The notes beneath the pieces are model-generated. The model saw nothing but the letters and a program-made list of their open reading frames with translations. It made no database searches and was not told the DNA's origin. The position numbers and the translations under genes are program-made. 64,000 bases of DNA. Origin: Arthonia radiata. Taxonomy: Eukaryota; Ascomycota; Arthoniomycetes; Arthoniales; Arthoniaceae. Numbering within the stretch: the first letter of the stretch is position 1; each line of letters opens with the position of its first letter. Shown here piece by piece: positions 13,690 to 25,400 of the stretch. The stretch covers positions 558,001-622,000 of the forward strand of contig PSQN01000003.1 of the NCBI GenBank assembly GCA_002989075.1, written 5' to 3'.

Positions 13690-14590
13690 ACTAACTGTTA
13701 CCTCGTTCTTCTGATATAGTTTCTTAAATTGTTCTATATCTTTAAAAACGTAATAGTAGAGAAGAAATACTTATAATCTTTCTGTTAATTAAGGGGACGA
13801 ACAACCTTTAGCTCAACCTCGTTCTCTTGCTCGAAATCTTCTTCTAGGCCTTGCTAGATCTAGCCGTTTTACATTGTATAGGATTTTAGAACACGGTCGG
13901 GGCGGATAGCGTGCCATTGTCGCCCTATAACTTGTTTACCTTCGAGACTATGCTGTATCCAGGTGTCTACCCTCTCTCAAAAGGCTTTTTTATGTTCTTT
14001 AGAGAGCCCGATCGTAGCAACATTACCGTCAACGGACATTAAAAATGCTTGGTTAGTGGCGCAAAGCCCTATAGACTTGACTACACTATAGTTCTAACTA
14101 CCCGTACGTCCTTTCAATTTGTTAGGCCCTATAACTATACGCTAATGCCCGCAATGTTAATAGACATCCGGCTGAGGGGTGTCTTTAGATACTATCTCGA
14201 GGGTGTTAGTTTCGCCTAATTAGTGTATATAGCAGCTTTGGTGGCAGTAACACTTGCTAATAACACTTTAGTAGGAGATATAGATATATTTACGACAGTA
14301 GGGCCGCTAATATTAGTATTTTGTCTAGTCTACAACAATATAGTGTCTAATGTCTCCTCTTGCTTTATAACTACCGCTCTTAGCTCCTTATTTTTCTTGC
14401 GTACTACCGCAAGCTTACTAAGGACCTCTTCTGCTTGTTCTATTAGACGCTTAATTTATCTATTAAAACTACTATTCGCTTCGCTTCTATGTTCTTGATC
14501 GCTGTTTTTAAATATTAATTTACTGTTTATAGAAGGCGACTTTCCTCTAGTCGTCTTCCGCCTCTAAGACTAACTTAGCTCCTTGGTAAG
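13690..14590 (-). mobile_element. LINE-like (Tad-type) ORF1 fragment, decayed
   Basis: The minus-strand translation around 13.75-14.1 kb resembles the nucleic-acid-binding ORF1 protein of fungal Tad-type LINEs. Recognisable pieces include 'MSVDGNVATIGLSKEHKK', 'GRQWHAIRPDRVLK' and an 'EEDFEQENEVELKVVRPL' segment, read with several in-frame stops. The upstream part (14.2-14.6 kb) is charged and could be its N-terminal coiled coil. No zinc knuckle or reverse transcriptase follows on the left, so only a fragment remains. The family call rests on remembered similarity, not on an alignment. Confidence 0.4.
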
Positions 14591-14639
14591 CAATCTTCTA
14601 TAAGTTCTCTTATCGGTAATTAATAAATTATTATAAGGC

Positions 14640-15565
14640 ACAAAGACTATACTGTCGGCTAGATTAGCGCGTTACTACGCGAACAGAGTGCTACGCTCCT
14701 TAACGACGTCTACAAGAAACTGCCTGTCTCTAAGTATAGCACTACCTATATCTACAGGCGCATTTACGTATACAATGTAGTTATTGTATGCTTGCCTGCA
14801 ACGGGCTTGGTCGCAACTACTCGGTACGTCGTACGGCTCGAAGTTAGCTTCCCCTCCCTTCGCTTCGTTCTTCTCGTCGGTATCGGGGGCGGTGTACCGA
14901 CTTTAAGAGACGTACGATTAGAAGACGTCGTAGTTAGTATACCGGACAAGTACGGCAAGAGGTTGTACAGTATAACTTTGAAACGAAGTTCCAAGATAAG
15001 TATCTTAAAATCTACGATGCTAGTCTAGACCGCCTATCCGATCTCCTTATTACTGCGGTAAGCGCAATAAACACCTAAGATAACTAACGATTAAATAGAC
15101 TATCTCTCGAACAGCGTCTAGACGCTATAACGAAAGTACTCGCCAAGATATATCCTAATATATAATCTAGCCGGCGGCCTTAATACGATTAGCTGTACGC
15201 AAAGGACTACCGACATTAGGTAGATAGTCTTATATACAAAGGGAGCTATTGCGATTAGTTATAGCTAGTCGACCGGCCAGCGCCCGCGCGCTAGGATAAA
15301 GCATACATTTACGAAGGCCTAATTGTATCCGACAACGAAGTTATAAGGAACACGAAAAAACGCGACCGCCTCGCGGAAGAGAGAGGAGTTCTGTGCTTTA
15401 AGATAGAAGCAGCTAGACTGAAGACGAGTCTAGGGTAGCTAGTTATACAAGGTATTTATAACTACTACGATTCGTATAAGGACAAGGACTGGTAGAATTA
15501 TGCTACGGCCGTTGCTTCCGAATACGTAAAAAAGCTTCTTAGAGCTACGTCTAGTTTAAGAAATA
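14640..15565 (+). pseudogene. decayed nucleoside-phosphorylase (PNP_UDP) domain of a fungal NLR-like protein
   Basis: The plus strand reads through a nucleoside phosphorylase domain like the one at the N terminus of many fungal NOD-like receptor proteins. It starts with a 'DYTVG.ISAL' box at about 14.65 kb. It continues with 'YNVVIVCLPATG', the 'LLVGIGGGVP' glycine loop and 'DVRLEDVVVSIPDKYGK' (about 14.78-14.96 kb). It ends with 'GVLCFKIEAARLKTS' and 'IQGIYNYYDSYKDKDWQNY' (about 15.39-15.5 kb), which match the usual 'GVLCFEMEAAG' and 'RGICDYADSHKN' boxes. Several TAG/TAA stops interrupt it, mostly where Trp or Gln is expected, as RIP would leave. No NACHT or repeat domain is recognisable downstream. 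In living relatives such proteins are linked to self/non-self recognition; this copy cannot be functional. Confidence 0.72.
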
Positions 15566-16900
15566 AACAGTCGACTGACTTACTGCCGGGAAAAGGCGCG
15601 AGAACGATCTCTAAGACCGGCAACGTGTCTAGCGGTCAACAAAACAATTTTATAGGAGATTTCTATACGTTGGGCGGTTAGGCTTTTGTAAGAGGCTAAT
15701 TCCGCTCTAGTAGACTTATATACTTTTAAGCCTGAGATGTCTTGTTAAGTCCTCGACATTTGCTTGCAAAGTCTCTGTAGACTGAGAGCGTAAGAAAAGA
15801 AAAAAATCTATAAGGCGATGTCAAACAAGATACGACTATAGGACTCGGTAATAGTCGCCGTTCTTAAAATTAGGAGCAGCTCTTATACGTAGCGTATATC
15901 GGTACTAAGTATCTTAATAAATGTAACTATATTAGAGTACTATCGCACGACCTTCTAAGTATTATAACAAGGTGTGTAAGAAAATTAATTAAAGAGCTTA
16001 AAGAAAAAATATCGAAAAGATTAGAAATCTATAAATAGAATATCTTACTAGTACTAATGTCTGTCGAGCAATGCTACAATAAGAATCTATAGCACCCTCC
16101 TAGCGCCTAAATCGTACTACGCTTGCAGCCAGACAAGTTAGATAGTACTACCGTATCCTTAACAAAGTACCTTTTATAACTAGAATATAACACAGTTCTG
16201 CACGCAATAAAGGCTATAACGCTCTTTTAGGCCTTAAAAACTGATAGTTTGTAATATAGAGGCGCATTTCGTATAATCCTGCAGTATTGAAAGGCATTAG
16301 ACGCTTGTTAGATATATAACGACTAAGTTGAGTTCGGCTTATAAAGAAGGCTGTCAGCGACTTAGGCGATTAGGCAACAACGCTAACGGCGATCTTAAAA
16401 TGTTAGGCGTCGATGTGTTTAGTAATAGCTAAAGTACATGCTATAAGCAAAATAATAGAAATTGTCGATAGACTCAATGTATAAGAGCCGTATTTAGTTG
16501 ATGTATCTATAAATTTTCTCGGTACGGTAGGTTTCTCGGGACACGGGAAGGAACGTTAGAGACTTTACCGAGACGGACCCGCATCGTATAGCCGCTATAG
16601 CATCTAGAACTCGCTTCCGGAGCGATAGGTTGCTTGCTTAGCAGGTAGCTTAGCCTTATCTTGGCTCTAGCAAAGCCTACAATATCGTTAATTGTCTGTA
16701 GACATCTAAACGACGAGAAGCAATCTATAATAGGTCGAAGACCTAACAATTCCGCTCTTGCGCCTAGCTATTACTTATCTTACTTAGCAACAAGTACGTA
16801 TAATCTCTCTACCCTTGCCTGTTGCTTTCTCTACGTTCGCTGTGCTTCTAGTACATTAACTTTCGTACAGAGCAAGCCTCTCCGCTAGGAAATAGCTTCT
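15566..16900. other. gene-free decayed stretch
   Basis: This AT-rich, stop-filled DNA lies between the phosphorylase relic and the transposase relic. A short frame just after the relic (about 15.6-15.7 kb) reads 'SSGQQNNFIGDFYTLGG', which might be the linker after the phosphorylase domain. The bases around 16.5-16.9 kb are less AT-rich and open on both strands but resemble nothing I know. They may hold the 5' end of the mariner element. Confidence 0.4.
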
Positions 16901-16904
16901 AATA

Positions 16905-17830
16905 TTTCTAATGCGCAGTATAGACAGGTTTACGATATAGTTATAGAGAATAAGTTCTCTTGCAAGTAAATTGCCTATACAGCTGAGTATAGCGTTACCG
17001 CGGTAAAACGAATTTAGTGTAACGTTCGTACCTTTAAATCTATTAAAGCGCCTTGCAACGTTGGTAATAGACCTCGCGCCCTTATATCCCCTATGTGCGA
17101 CGCCTTGTACGACTACCTGTTAGAGAAGCCGAGTCAATACCTCGATAAGATCGCTGTCTTTATCTAAAACGAGTTCGGATTACAAGTAGCTGCGTCTACT
17201 ATTAGTCGAATCCTGTCTTATATAAGGTAGACGAGGAAGATAATATATCGAAGAGCTAGAGAATAGAACTTAGAGTTACAAGACTTCTATCTCTACTAAT
17301 TGTCGGCTTTAAAATCCTATTACCTAGTCTATATAGACGAGTCGGGATACGACAAGCGTATTGGCTTTAAAAAGAAAGGCTGGTCTCTACTTAGAGTGAG
17401 CCCTTTACAGGTAGCACAGTTCTATCGTACCCAACGTTTCTAGATATTCCCAGCGTATACATAAGATAGCGTTGTTCTCTCCCGTATCTTCTAGAGAACT
17501 ACCGATACTAGGCTATTCGAGGACTTTATTAAAGAGCTGCTTTACTAGTATAGCAGGTAGTCTGAGTCTAAATCGGTTCTTGTTATAGACAACGTGTTAT
17601 TTTATCGGTTAGATCGTATTGATCGATTGTGCTTAGAGGCGGGTATTAAACTTATTTATCTGCCGCCGTATTCGTCCGACCTTAATCTTATTAAGGAGTT
17701 CTTTGTAGAATTAAAAGCCTTTATTAAGCGCAACTAGCATCTATACGAAGAAGATAAGGACCTATACTTCTCTTTATTCCTAGATAAGCTGAAACAAGGC
17801 TTCGGTAACGGGTATGTGGTAGGAACCTAC
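16905..17830 (+). mobile_element. dead Tc1/mariner-type transposase (DDE_3)
   Basis: The plus strand encodes a fungal Tc1/mariner-like transposase. A helix-turn-helix reading 'SVTAVKRI' is near 17.0 kb. The DDE catalytic domain has 'VYIDESGYDKRIG' (first Asp) near 17.33 kb, 'VLVIDNVLFY' (second Asp) near 17.58 kb and 'LIYLPPYSSDLNLIKEFF' near 17.66 kb. In active relatives the last motif reads NPIEEFF; here the catalytic Glu is Lys, a G-to-A change typical of RIP. At least five in-frame TAA/TAG codons interrupt the frame. I could not find the terminal inverted repeats or the TA target duplication with confidence, so the outer limits are those of the transposase match only. Confidence 0.75.
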
Positions 17831-18123
17831 AATCGCGCGGTAGATGTTTAAGGGCTTGCATTAATTTTTTTAGAGTCCTTTGCTAATCCCTTTACCGCAG
17901 AGGAGTTTAAAACTCTACTAGAGCTCGATAAGGTTATTTAGCGCAAGCGTATAAAGACTGTTAAGGACGAAGTATCTGCTTTTGCAAACAACAAGCTATA
18001 CGTGTTTCTGGGTCAATAAATTCTTTAAGCAGGGCAATAAGAGCCTTTACATCGACCTTGCGCTCAAGTAATCTATACCAAGCTCTAGAAAATATTCGTG
18101 CACGTAGCAAATAGGGTCGAGAG

Positions 18124-18285
18124 TAGCCTTATTATATAACTAGCCTTATTATATAACTAGCCTTATTATATAACTAGCCTTATTATATAACTAGCCTTAT
18201 TATATAACTAGCCTTATTATATAACTAGCCTTATTGTATAACTAGCCTTATTGTATAACTAGCCTTATTATATAACTAGCTTTAT
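18124..18285. repeat. 17-bp tandem repeat, nine full copies
   Basis: The unit TAGCCTTATTATATAAC repeats head to tail from 18124 at exact 17-bp spacing for nine full copies, with a tenth partial copy. Copies seven and eight share one A-to-G difference; the others are identical. The uniformity inside otherwise heavily mutated DNA suggests recent expansion. Confidence 0.95.
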
Positions 18286-18619
18286 AAGTACCCTACATAA
18301 ACACTCTATTTACTTAGTAAGGCTACTTATAGTTAGGCTATCACTAGAGTGTTTATAGAGTGTTTCTATAAATAGGATGTTTCTATAGAGTATCTATATA
18401 GACAGATTGTTCTTATAAATAATCTGTTAGCTCTATTATATAGCCTTCTATAAAAACAGTCTTATATAAATATAGCCTCTCGGAGAGGGTATACGCCCTC
18501 TGTTTAAAAGGTGCAGGGAAGAAGAAGGATACTACTACAAAGAGTAGAAAGACGAGACCAGCTTAAGACTAGTACAATACTTAGGCTTAATACAGGTACA
18601 ATACTTAGTAGCAAGAAGA

Positions 18620-19006
18620 AGCTGTTGTTATATTGTCTGTCTTGTTAGCTAGAATCCTCTAGAGAGATCCTAGCTTATATATTTAAGTCTAGCGGCCTAT
18701 ATAGAACCTACTAGATATCTGTTCTTTTAAATAGAGGCCAGACAACCTGTAACTTACCATATAAGATAGTAATTCCGTCTATTTAAAACTGTTAGTCTCA
18801 GTCTATCCCGTGTTGTCTTAGACTACGGGCCAGCTGTCTAGGACGGGTCGTACAATGCTCCTTTTTGTCCTAGGCCCGGGCCACTAGGCCCGATCCTTTA
18901 GGTAAAAGGCTTGTTCTATTCTAGGCCGGGACAGCTGGTAGGACCTGTCCAATACTCCGGGCCCCTGAGGGTTCCGGCTAACCAGCTAGTTGGTTAATTT
19001 CCAACA
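18620..19006 (-). repeat. LTR-like (Copia-type) fragment, tentative
   Basis: On the minus strand a stretch starting at 19006 opens TGTTGGAAATTAACC, the usual opening of fungal Copia LTRs, and the region ends near 18623 in AACAACA. It holds GC-rich self-complementary pieces (about 18.82-18.95 kb, such as GGGCCAGCTGTC and GGGACAGCTGG). No matching second LTR, no coding part and no matching flanking duplication are visible. It could be a solo LTR or another repeat. The rest of 18286-19454 shows only AT-rich DNA and short imperfect repeats of TATAGACTCTATTT at about 19.38-19.45 kb. Confidence 0.28.
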
Positions 19007-19454
19007 GTTTCTTTGTTATCGGTTCCATTCAAACAAGAAATGTCATAACGCACACGTCTAGGGAATTCTTCTCCGGAGATGTTCTCTGAAACTTAGCGTG
19101 GTTCTTGCTTTTAATTTCGATCGGAGCCTTCCCTTAGTTGGTTAAGACAGTCCGACAGACCTATATATCCTCCCCTTAGACTTATTAGACGCGCGGCATC
19201 AGCAGACGACTGCTGCCCGTTTGGATGGCGGCCGATACTCGTTTAGTGAGTTCGCTTGCAGTTTCAACTTCAGAAAAAATAGACGTCCTTGTGGGGGGTG
19301 TTTCGCGTCCGGCGTCGTTGCTCAGAGACGCCATAGCTTGAGAAAGTCGCAAAGTCCAGCGATGGGAAGTGGCTCATATAGACTCTATTTATATCTAGAC
19401 TCCATTTTAGATTTTATTTCCATATAGACTCTACTTCTGTATAGACTGCATTTC

Positions 19455-22400
19455 TTACAGCCGCAGATGGGCATTGTCTACGAAATGACTGCCTCCTGCG
19501 CATCTGTAACCATCTGCCTGTCTGATCCATCGGAAGCCCATGCAACACACGCCCATCTCGCGCAACTTTCTCTGCGCAACAGCTTCTTGCTTTCTCTCCT
19601 TCTCCTGCCTGTTCTTCTCCCTGCTTCTCTCCTGTTCGAGCCGCTCACGCTCCTGCAGCATCCGCTGACGCTGCAACCTCGCGGCTTCGAGCTCCCTGAG
19701 TCGGCGGCGGCGCGCTTCGGCCGCTTCCTCGTCCTCGGAGTCTGAATCGTTGAACGCATCGCCAACTCCCTTGTCCTTGGTGACGGCTTTCTCTTGTCTT
19801 CGGAACTCCTCGTCGGTGTGATGAAGAGCTTGCTCCACGTCGGCGTGTTTGACATTGAGAGCTTCGAGGGTCGCAGTATCGTCTCTCTGGCGCTGGGTGG
19901 CGGCCGCGATGTCTACTTGGAGGTGTCTCCACAAAGCATCCGAGACGCCATCATCGCGACTGTCAGAGGGTGAGTCGCCATCAAGAGATTTTTCCAGTGG
20001 AGACTCTTGGCTTTTTACAGTTGACGCGATGGTGGCTGGAGGCGGCGCGCTCATCAGGTCCTGGATCTGTGGTGGGGCAAGGACATTCTGAATGTCCAGA
20101 TCAGAGCGCTTTGCTCGGCTTTCGACCTTGAGACGCTGGTGAAGCTCCTTGTTTAGACAATCTAGAATTGCCATACGCGGTATAACGGACGCACTCTCAT
20201 CGGACGTATGCTCTCGCCCAAAGACGTGGCGCATTGCCTTCTTGCTGATGTTCTGTACATCGCGCGCGTTGCCCCAGAACTTGAGTTGGACCAAGCGCTC
20301 GAAGATTCTAGACGCCTCACGCGCTTCAGCAGACTGGCGGGCTTCTAAAGAAGGACACTTCAAGCCATTCTGCTGAAGCTGCTTGGCCAAGAGACCCATG
20401 CATTGCGTTGATGTAAGGGGTTCGAACGTTATAGTCTCAGGGAAGCGGCTGGCCAGGCCAGGATTCACAGAGATCAGCTCATCCATCTGGTCCTCATAGC
20501 CTGCAAGGACAACGACAAGCTTTCCCTTGAACTGAGGTTTGGTGAGAAGGTCTGTCAGCTCATCGATGGCCTCTGTTGCGAAATGGCCTTTACCAAGACG
20601 ATATGCTTCATCAACGAAAAGCACCTTACCGAGCGCTTTCTCCAGCTCTTTCCTAGTCTTGGGTCCGGTTTGACCCACGTACTGGCCGACGAGGTCTGAC
20701 GCTGAGCATTCCAGAACCTGGGCACGCTGAATCAGGCCCATGTCGTAGTATATCTGCCCAATCTTACGTGCCGTGCTAGTCTTTCCAGTTCCTGGCGGGC
20801 CTTTGAAGACAAAGTTGAACGGCACATGATCTTTGACATGATGCCCTGCAGCTTTGACATTGGCTGCGATGATCTGATATTCACGAAGCTTTGTGACGAG
20901 GGGTTCAAAGCCAACCGTATCCTTGAACAGCTCTGCAAGCCGTATGCCGGCTGATGTTGCTCTGGCGTGATCAGGATCGAAGTCACCCGGCCCCAGTTCA
21001 AACGTGCCGTAATCGCTGGGATTCACGCGTTTCTGCCAGTTCACTTTGGCCTTGCTGATGAGATTCTCGACTGCTCCGGCGTTGCCGAAGTTCATCATGT
21101 TTCGCTCCCGGGCCAGCAACCCCAGGGCTATTGCTTCACCTTCCGGTGTCGCCGTTAAGTCTTGATCCTTGAGCTTAAGCCTGAGTATGCGTTGCAGTTC
21201 CTCTTCGCTGAAGTCTTCAAATTGGAATGCGTCTTCGAGAGGAAATCTCCTGCTGAAGCCCGGATTTACTCGCTGGAACATTGCTTCCATCTGCGCTTCA
21301 TACCCAAGCAGCAATACGCAACGGTCATCGCCAGGGACATTGTGGACTTTTGAGACCATGGTGTCTAATACCGCTGTGCGGAAAGGGTCGGGTGCACCGT
21401 CGCTGCCCTCGGTGCCTGACGAAGAGCTGAGCATGTAAGCTTCGTCAATGATGAGGACCTTCCCTTTGGTAGCGTCAAGAATGCTGCTGGTCGCTTGCTC
21501 CGAGGCGCCTAAGACCGAACCAATGAAGTCTGTCGGGGTTTTGGAGACCACTACGGCAGACGGTCAGCATTTACTGCAGCAGTTCGTGTTGGACACAGAT
21601 CTGACAGAGCTTACCATCACCATTGCTCAGCAAACCGATGTCGGCAAGTAGACGGCCATAAAGCTTTGCGACGGACGTCTTCCCTGTTCCAGGTGAGCCT
21701 AAGAACACTTTGTTCAATGCGACCTGAATCGGCTCCTGCTCTTGCAGCTCTCTCTTGTAGTTGGTCTTGAGCAATGATACCAGTGTCTTGATGCTGTCTT
21801 TCACTTTTCGTAAGCCGATAAGACTATGTAGCTTCGCCCAAGCCGGACTCTGCAGCACTGCGGCGGAGGGTTCGGGTCCGATAAGGTCCTCTCTGCTGAA
21901 AAAGTAATCATCTGGACGCTGTCCGTTCCTTCGCTCCTCACCGATGCGACGAGCTTGTCGCGATCGAATGCGACTGAATAGATTCTCCAGATCCCGCATG
22001 TTGCCAAAGCCTTCTGTGTCACGCTGTCGTGACAGCCTTCTCGCCACGATGCGCGCGTAAAGGCCGTTCAAACCGCCTTCGACCTTCGCCTTTCCATCAT
22101 ATCGGTCTTTAAAAAGCTTATGAAGCATTATGATCAATTCTGCTTGAGAGTAGTCATGAAAGTCGAAAGTGTACGGGACGCGGCTTGGGACGCCAGGGTT
22201 GTGCCCAAAGAAGGCCTCCATTGGCTGCCTGTATCCTGCAAAGACAAAGACGATAGTGCCTCGGCGATTTTCGATCTCTTCAAGCAGGAAATTGAGGACT
22301 TGCTTGCCCCCTGCATTTATGCCGCTGGTCAGCTGGTATGCCTCATCGACAAACATAACGCCGCCACTTTTCTTGGCCAATGTCTTGATGTGCGTCTCCG

Positions 22401-25400
22401 CCTGCGGTACCCCATTAGTTGCAAGCCTGGAACCAGTGGTCTCCTCGAACGCGGCACCAGAGATGACATCTAGGGAGTGCAGAAGAGTCGCCCAGAGTCT
22501 GGCAACGGTTGTTTTCCCAGTGCCGGGGTTGCCAAGAAAGGCGACATGGAAACGTTCTCCCGCAATGTCAACACCCTGACGTTTCTGTATCTCAATCTGC
22601 CCTTTGATATCGAGGACGTGTTGCTTGACGTTCTCGAGCCCAACCATGTTCATGAGCGTGTCGATGGCTCCGTTTGACTGGCTCTCTACGGTCTTTTGAC
22701 GTGACCACTCCCGCTCTGCGGGAGAGGCTCTGCGCTCGTCTGAGACGGTGTCATTCGAACGTGGTGCAACCGTGTCCGAACGTGCTGTAGTATGCGATGT
22801 TCTGCTTTCGCTAGAGACTCTGGGGGTTTGGGGTTTGCGATCGAGGGACGGCTCATCTGCGACCTTTAAAGCAGCCTTGCGAGCCTCTTCAAACTCTTGA
22901 AGCTGTGTACGCGCCTGTCGCATATCCACCTGTTTGGTAGCAAGAGCCCTGCATCTATCGTCCTTGAGACGAGTGCCGGCCATTTCCTGTTGTATTAATG
23001 CAACTTCTTCATCCAGCGCATCTATTTCTTGGTCATGCCTCCTCTGATCTGCCTCGTTCTTTTGAGTCTGGTCCAGTCTAGCTTGCGCCCGCCTCTTGCG
23101 CTTGTCCTCTAACTTCTTGCAAGTAGCGCATCCAGACGTAGGCTTTGACTGGCATCGTGAAGTTCGCACGTGGCCCTGGGCACAGCTGCTCTTGATAACC
23201 TCAGCACAGGCAATCTTAGAGTGATCCACAAGGATATGGCATCGGGAAGGGCACTTGTGTTGACCACATGCCAGCATTTCAGGGCTGTATATTGGTTAGC
23301 CATTGAGCAGCCATGCAGAAATGAACTGGCTTACCAGGGCTGGGAGCACCCTCCATCAGGACACAAGTTCTGAAAGTCGTCGGAGTTCACAGCAATGCTC
23401 TTGACGTCTGGATGCGACTGGCATTGGATTGGGAGACCTTGGCAAAGGAATCCTTGCTCCTTGATATATTCCCTCAATGAAGCCCAGACCTGCCCTCCTT
23501 TCTTGGATGACGTGAATGTTGACAAATTTCCGATGACTATCAAGCCGTCTCTTGCACGAGATAGCAACACGTTGAGGCGCTCGGGTTGGGACATGAAGCC
23601 TATATCGCCGGTAGTATTGCTACGAGTCAGAGCTACAATAACAATCTTCCTCTCTTCACCTTGATAATTGTCTGCCAGAAGTCAGTCCTGTTGGCAGACG
23701 TGTGTGTCATCTAACGCACCGATAGAAGATATGTGTATCTGGCGGCCCTTAGGCGCCGACGCACTCGGACTCAACAGCCCAGCCTGATAGAGATCGTGAC
23801 TATCGAGATCATTGAGGACTGGATCGTTCTCTTCACTCAGCTTCTCTTGCAGTAATCGAAGCTGTCCCAGATAGGGTGTTAGCACAACCATATCATCGGA
23901 GCCATAACCCTGTTGCGCAAGGTATTTGACATAGCGCAAAGTGAGAGCTGCTTCGTGCGGGTTCTGCTTGGACACCCCAACATGCCGTTCCTGGACATTC
24001 TCGGGGAGTGATTCGGGTTCACGGTGGTCGATGAATGTCACATTTTGCCGCAATCCGCGAATAGATGGCCTATTCAAAACTGAGTCTGCGTCCTCAAGAT
24101 TCGGATAGGTCAAATGCCGGACGAGGCCAGCTATCTCGGGTCTCATGCGGTGCTGCTTGGAGAGAGAGATGTGAGGGAAGCCGTTTAAAATGAGCCTTTC
24201 AAACAACGAGCGGTTGAGATCATATCCGTCTCCCCTCTCGACAGTCAACGAGTACTTTGCAATTTTGGGACGCAGCTGCTTATGGTCGCCTATCATGACA
24301 AGCCTCTGGGTGCAAGCACTGATAGATGTCAGCACATGGGGCTCGAGTAGCTCACCAGCCTCTTCAAGCAGCACAGCTTCCGGACGCACTCGTCCCAGAA
24401 TGTCAGAGGACATTGCGGCATAAGTACTTGTGCACGCGATGATCCTCTTGGTGGCAGCGGTGTTAGCACTCTGCGTACGAAATTGATCTAGAGTGAATTG
24501 TTGGTGGTGATTGTACGACAAGCCAGCAGCCTTCAAATCATCAACGTGTTGTTGACGGATGCACTTCAGCCACGATGTGTGAATAGTATGTCGCGAACCC
24601 TGGGGCATTTGCCATACTTGGCTCATGTTGGGTGTCGACTGATGAGCAAAGGCACCTGCATCATTGTGGCCCTGCAGCCACCTGTCCAGCAAGTAACCTT
24701 CCTGAACAGCTTTGCCCTTTTTACCTACTGTGGTCATTCCATCAGATTCTGTGGGAACGCGAAGCGCGTCGTAGAAGCGGTCGTCATCTGAAAATTCGAG
24801 AAAATCGAAGACTTCTCGTGCGGACACGGGCGCAAATAACTTGCCAACAAGCTCACACATGTCGTCGCTAAGCTGCTTCATACGATTTCCAGCTTCGTTG
24901 ATTGCACGCCAGTCGGATTGTGAGAGCCTGGAAGAGTGTGGCTGGCGCCGTAGAAGCAGAGGCTCAGTCCTCGTGGAGGACTTGGACCCAAGTCGCACAA
25001 TAGAGTGACTAGGTATGCCGATATCCATCAGATCCTCTGTGAATTGATCTAGGGCATGATTAGTGTAGCAAATGACTAATGTGGTTCCTTCAAAATAATC
25101 ATGCAGTGCACGTGCAATTAGCGCACCAATGAATGACTTGCCAGTGCCTATGGTCTGTCAATGTCTGGGGGAATGCCGTGTAGTTCGCTCACGTACCCGG
25201 AGGTCCCTGAATGAGACTGACCGCATCGTTCAGCCCTGAAAGTAGAGCGGCACGCTGGGAAAGATCAAGCCGTAGCGACTTCCGAATTTTGAGCAAGTCT
25301 TGCAAGTCTTGGCCGCTGTTCGTATCGATCGCTGTCATTAATCGCCGAATCCGTTCATATGGTGGGGCGATGTGTAGGTCTTGTCCTATCCCGAGGAGAA

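Noticed and set aside
18124-18285. CRISPR-like array
   Set aside because: The repeats are directly adjacent with no spacers, and the DNA is eukaryotic.
18620-19006. Complete Copia solo LTR
   Set aside because: The opening motif fits, but the flanking five bases (GAAGC and GTTTC) do not match and no partner exists; kept only as a low-confidence fragment.
19478-19932. Minus-strand Arg/Ser-rich frames and opposing frames over the C-terminal exon of the helicase-ATPase
   Set aside because: They overlap a well-supported coding exon and have the composition expected of shadow frames.
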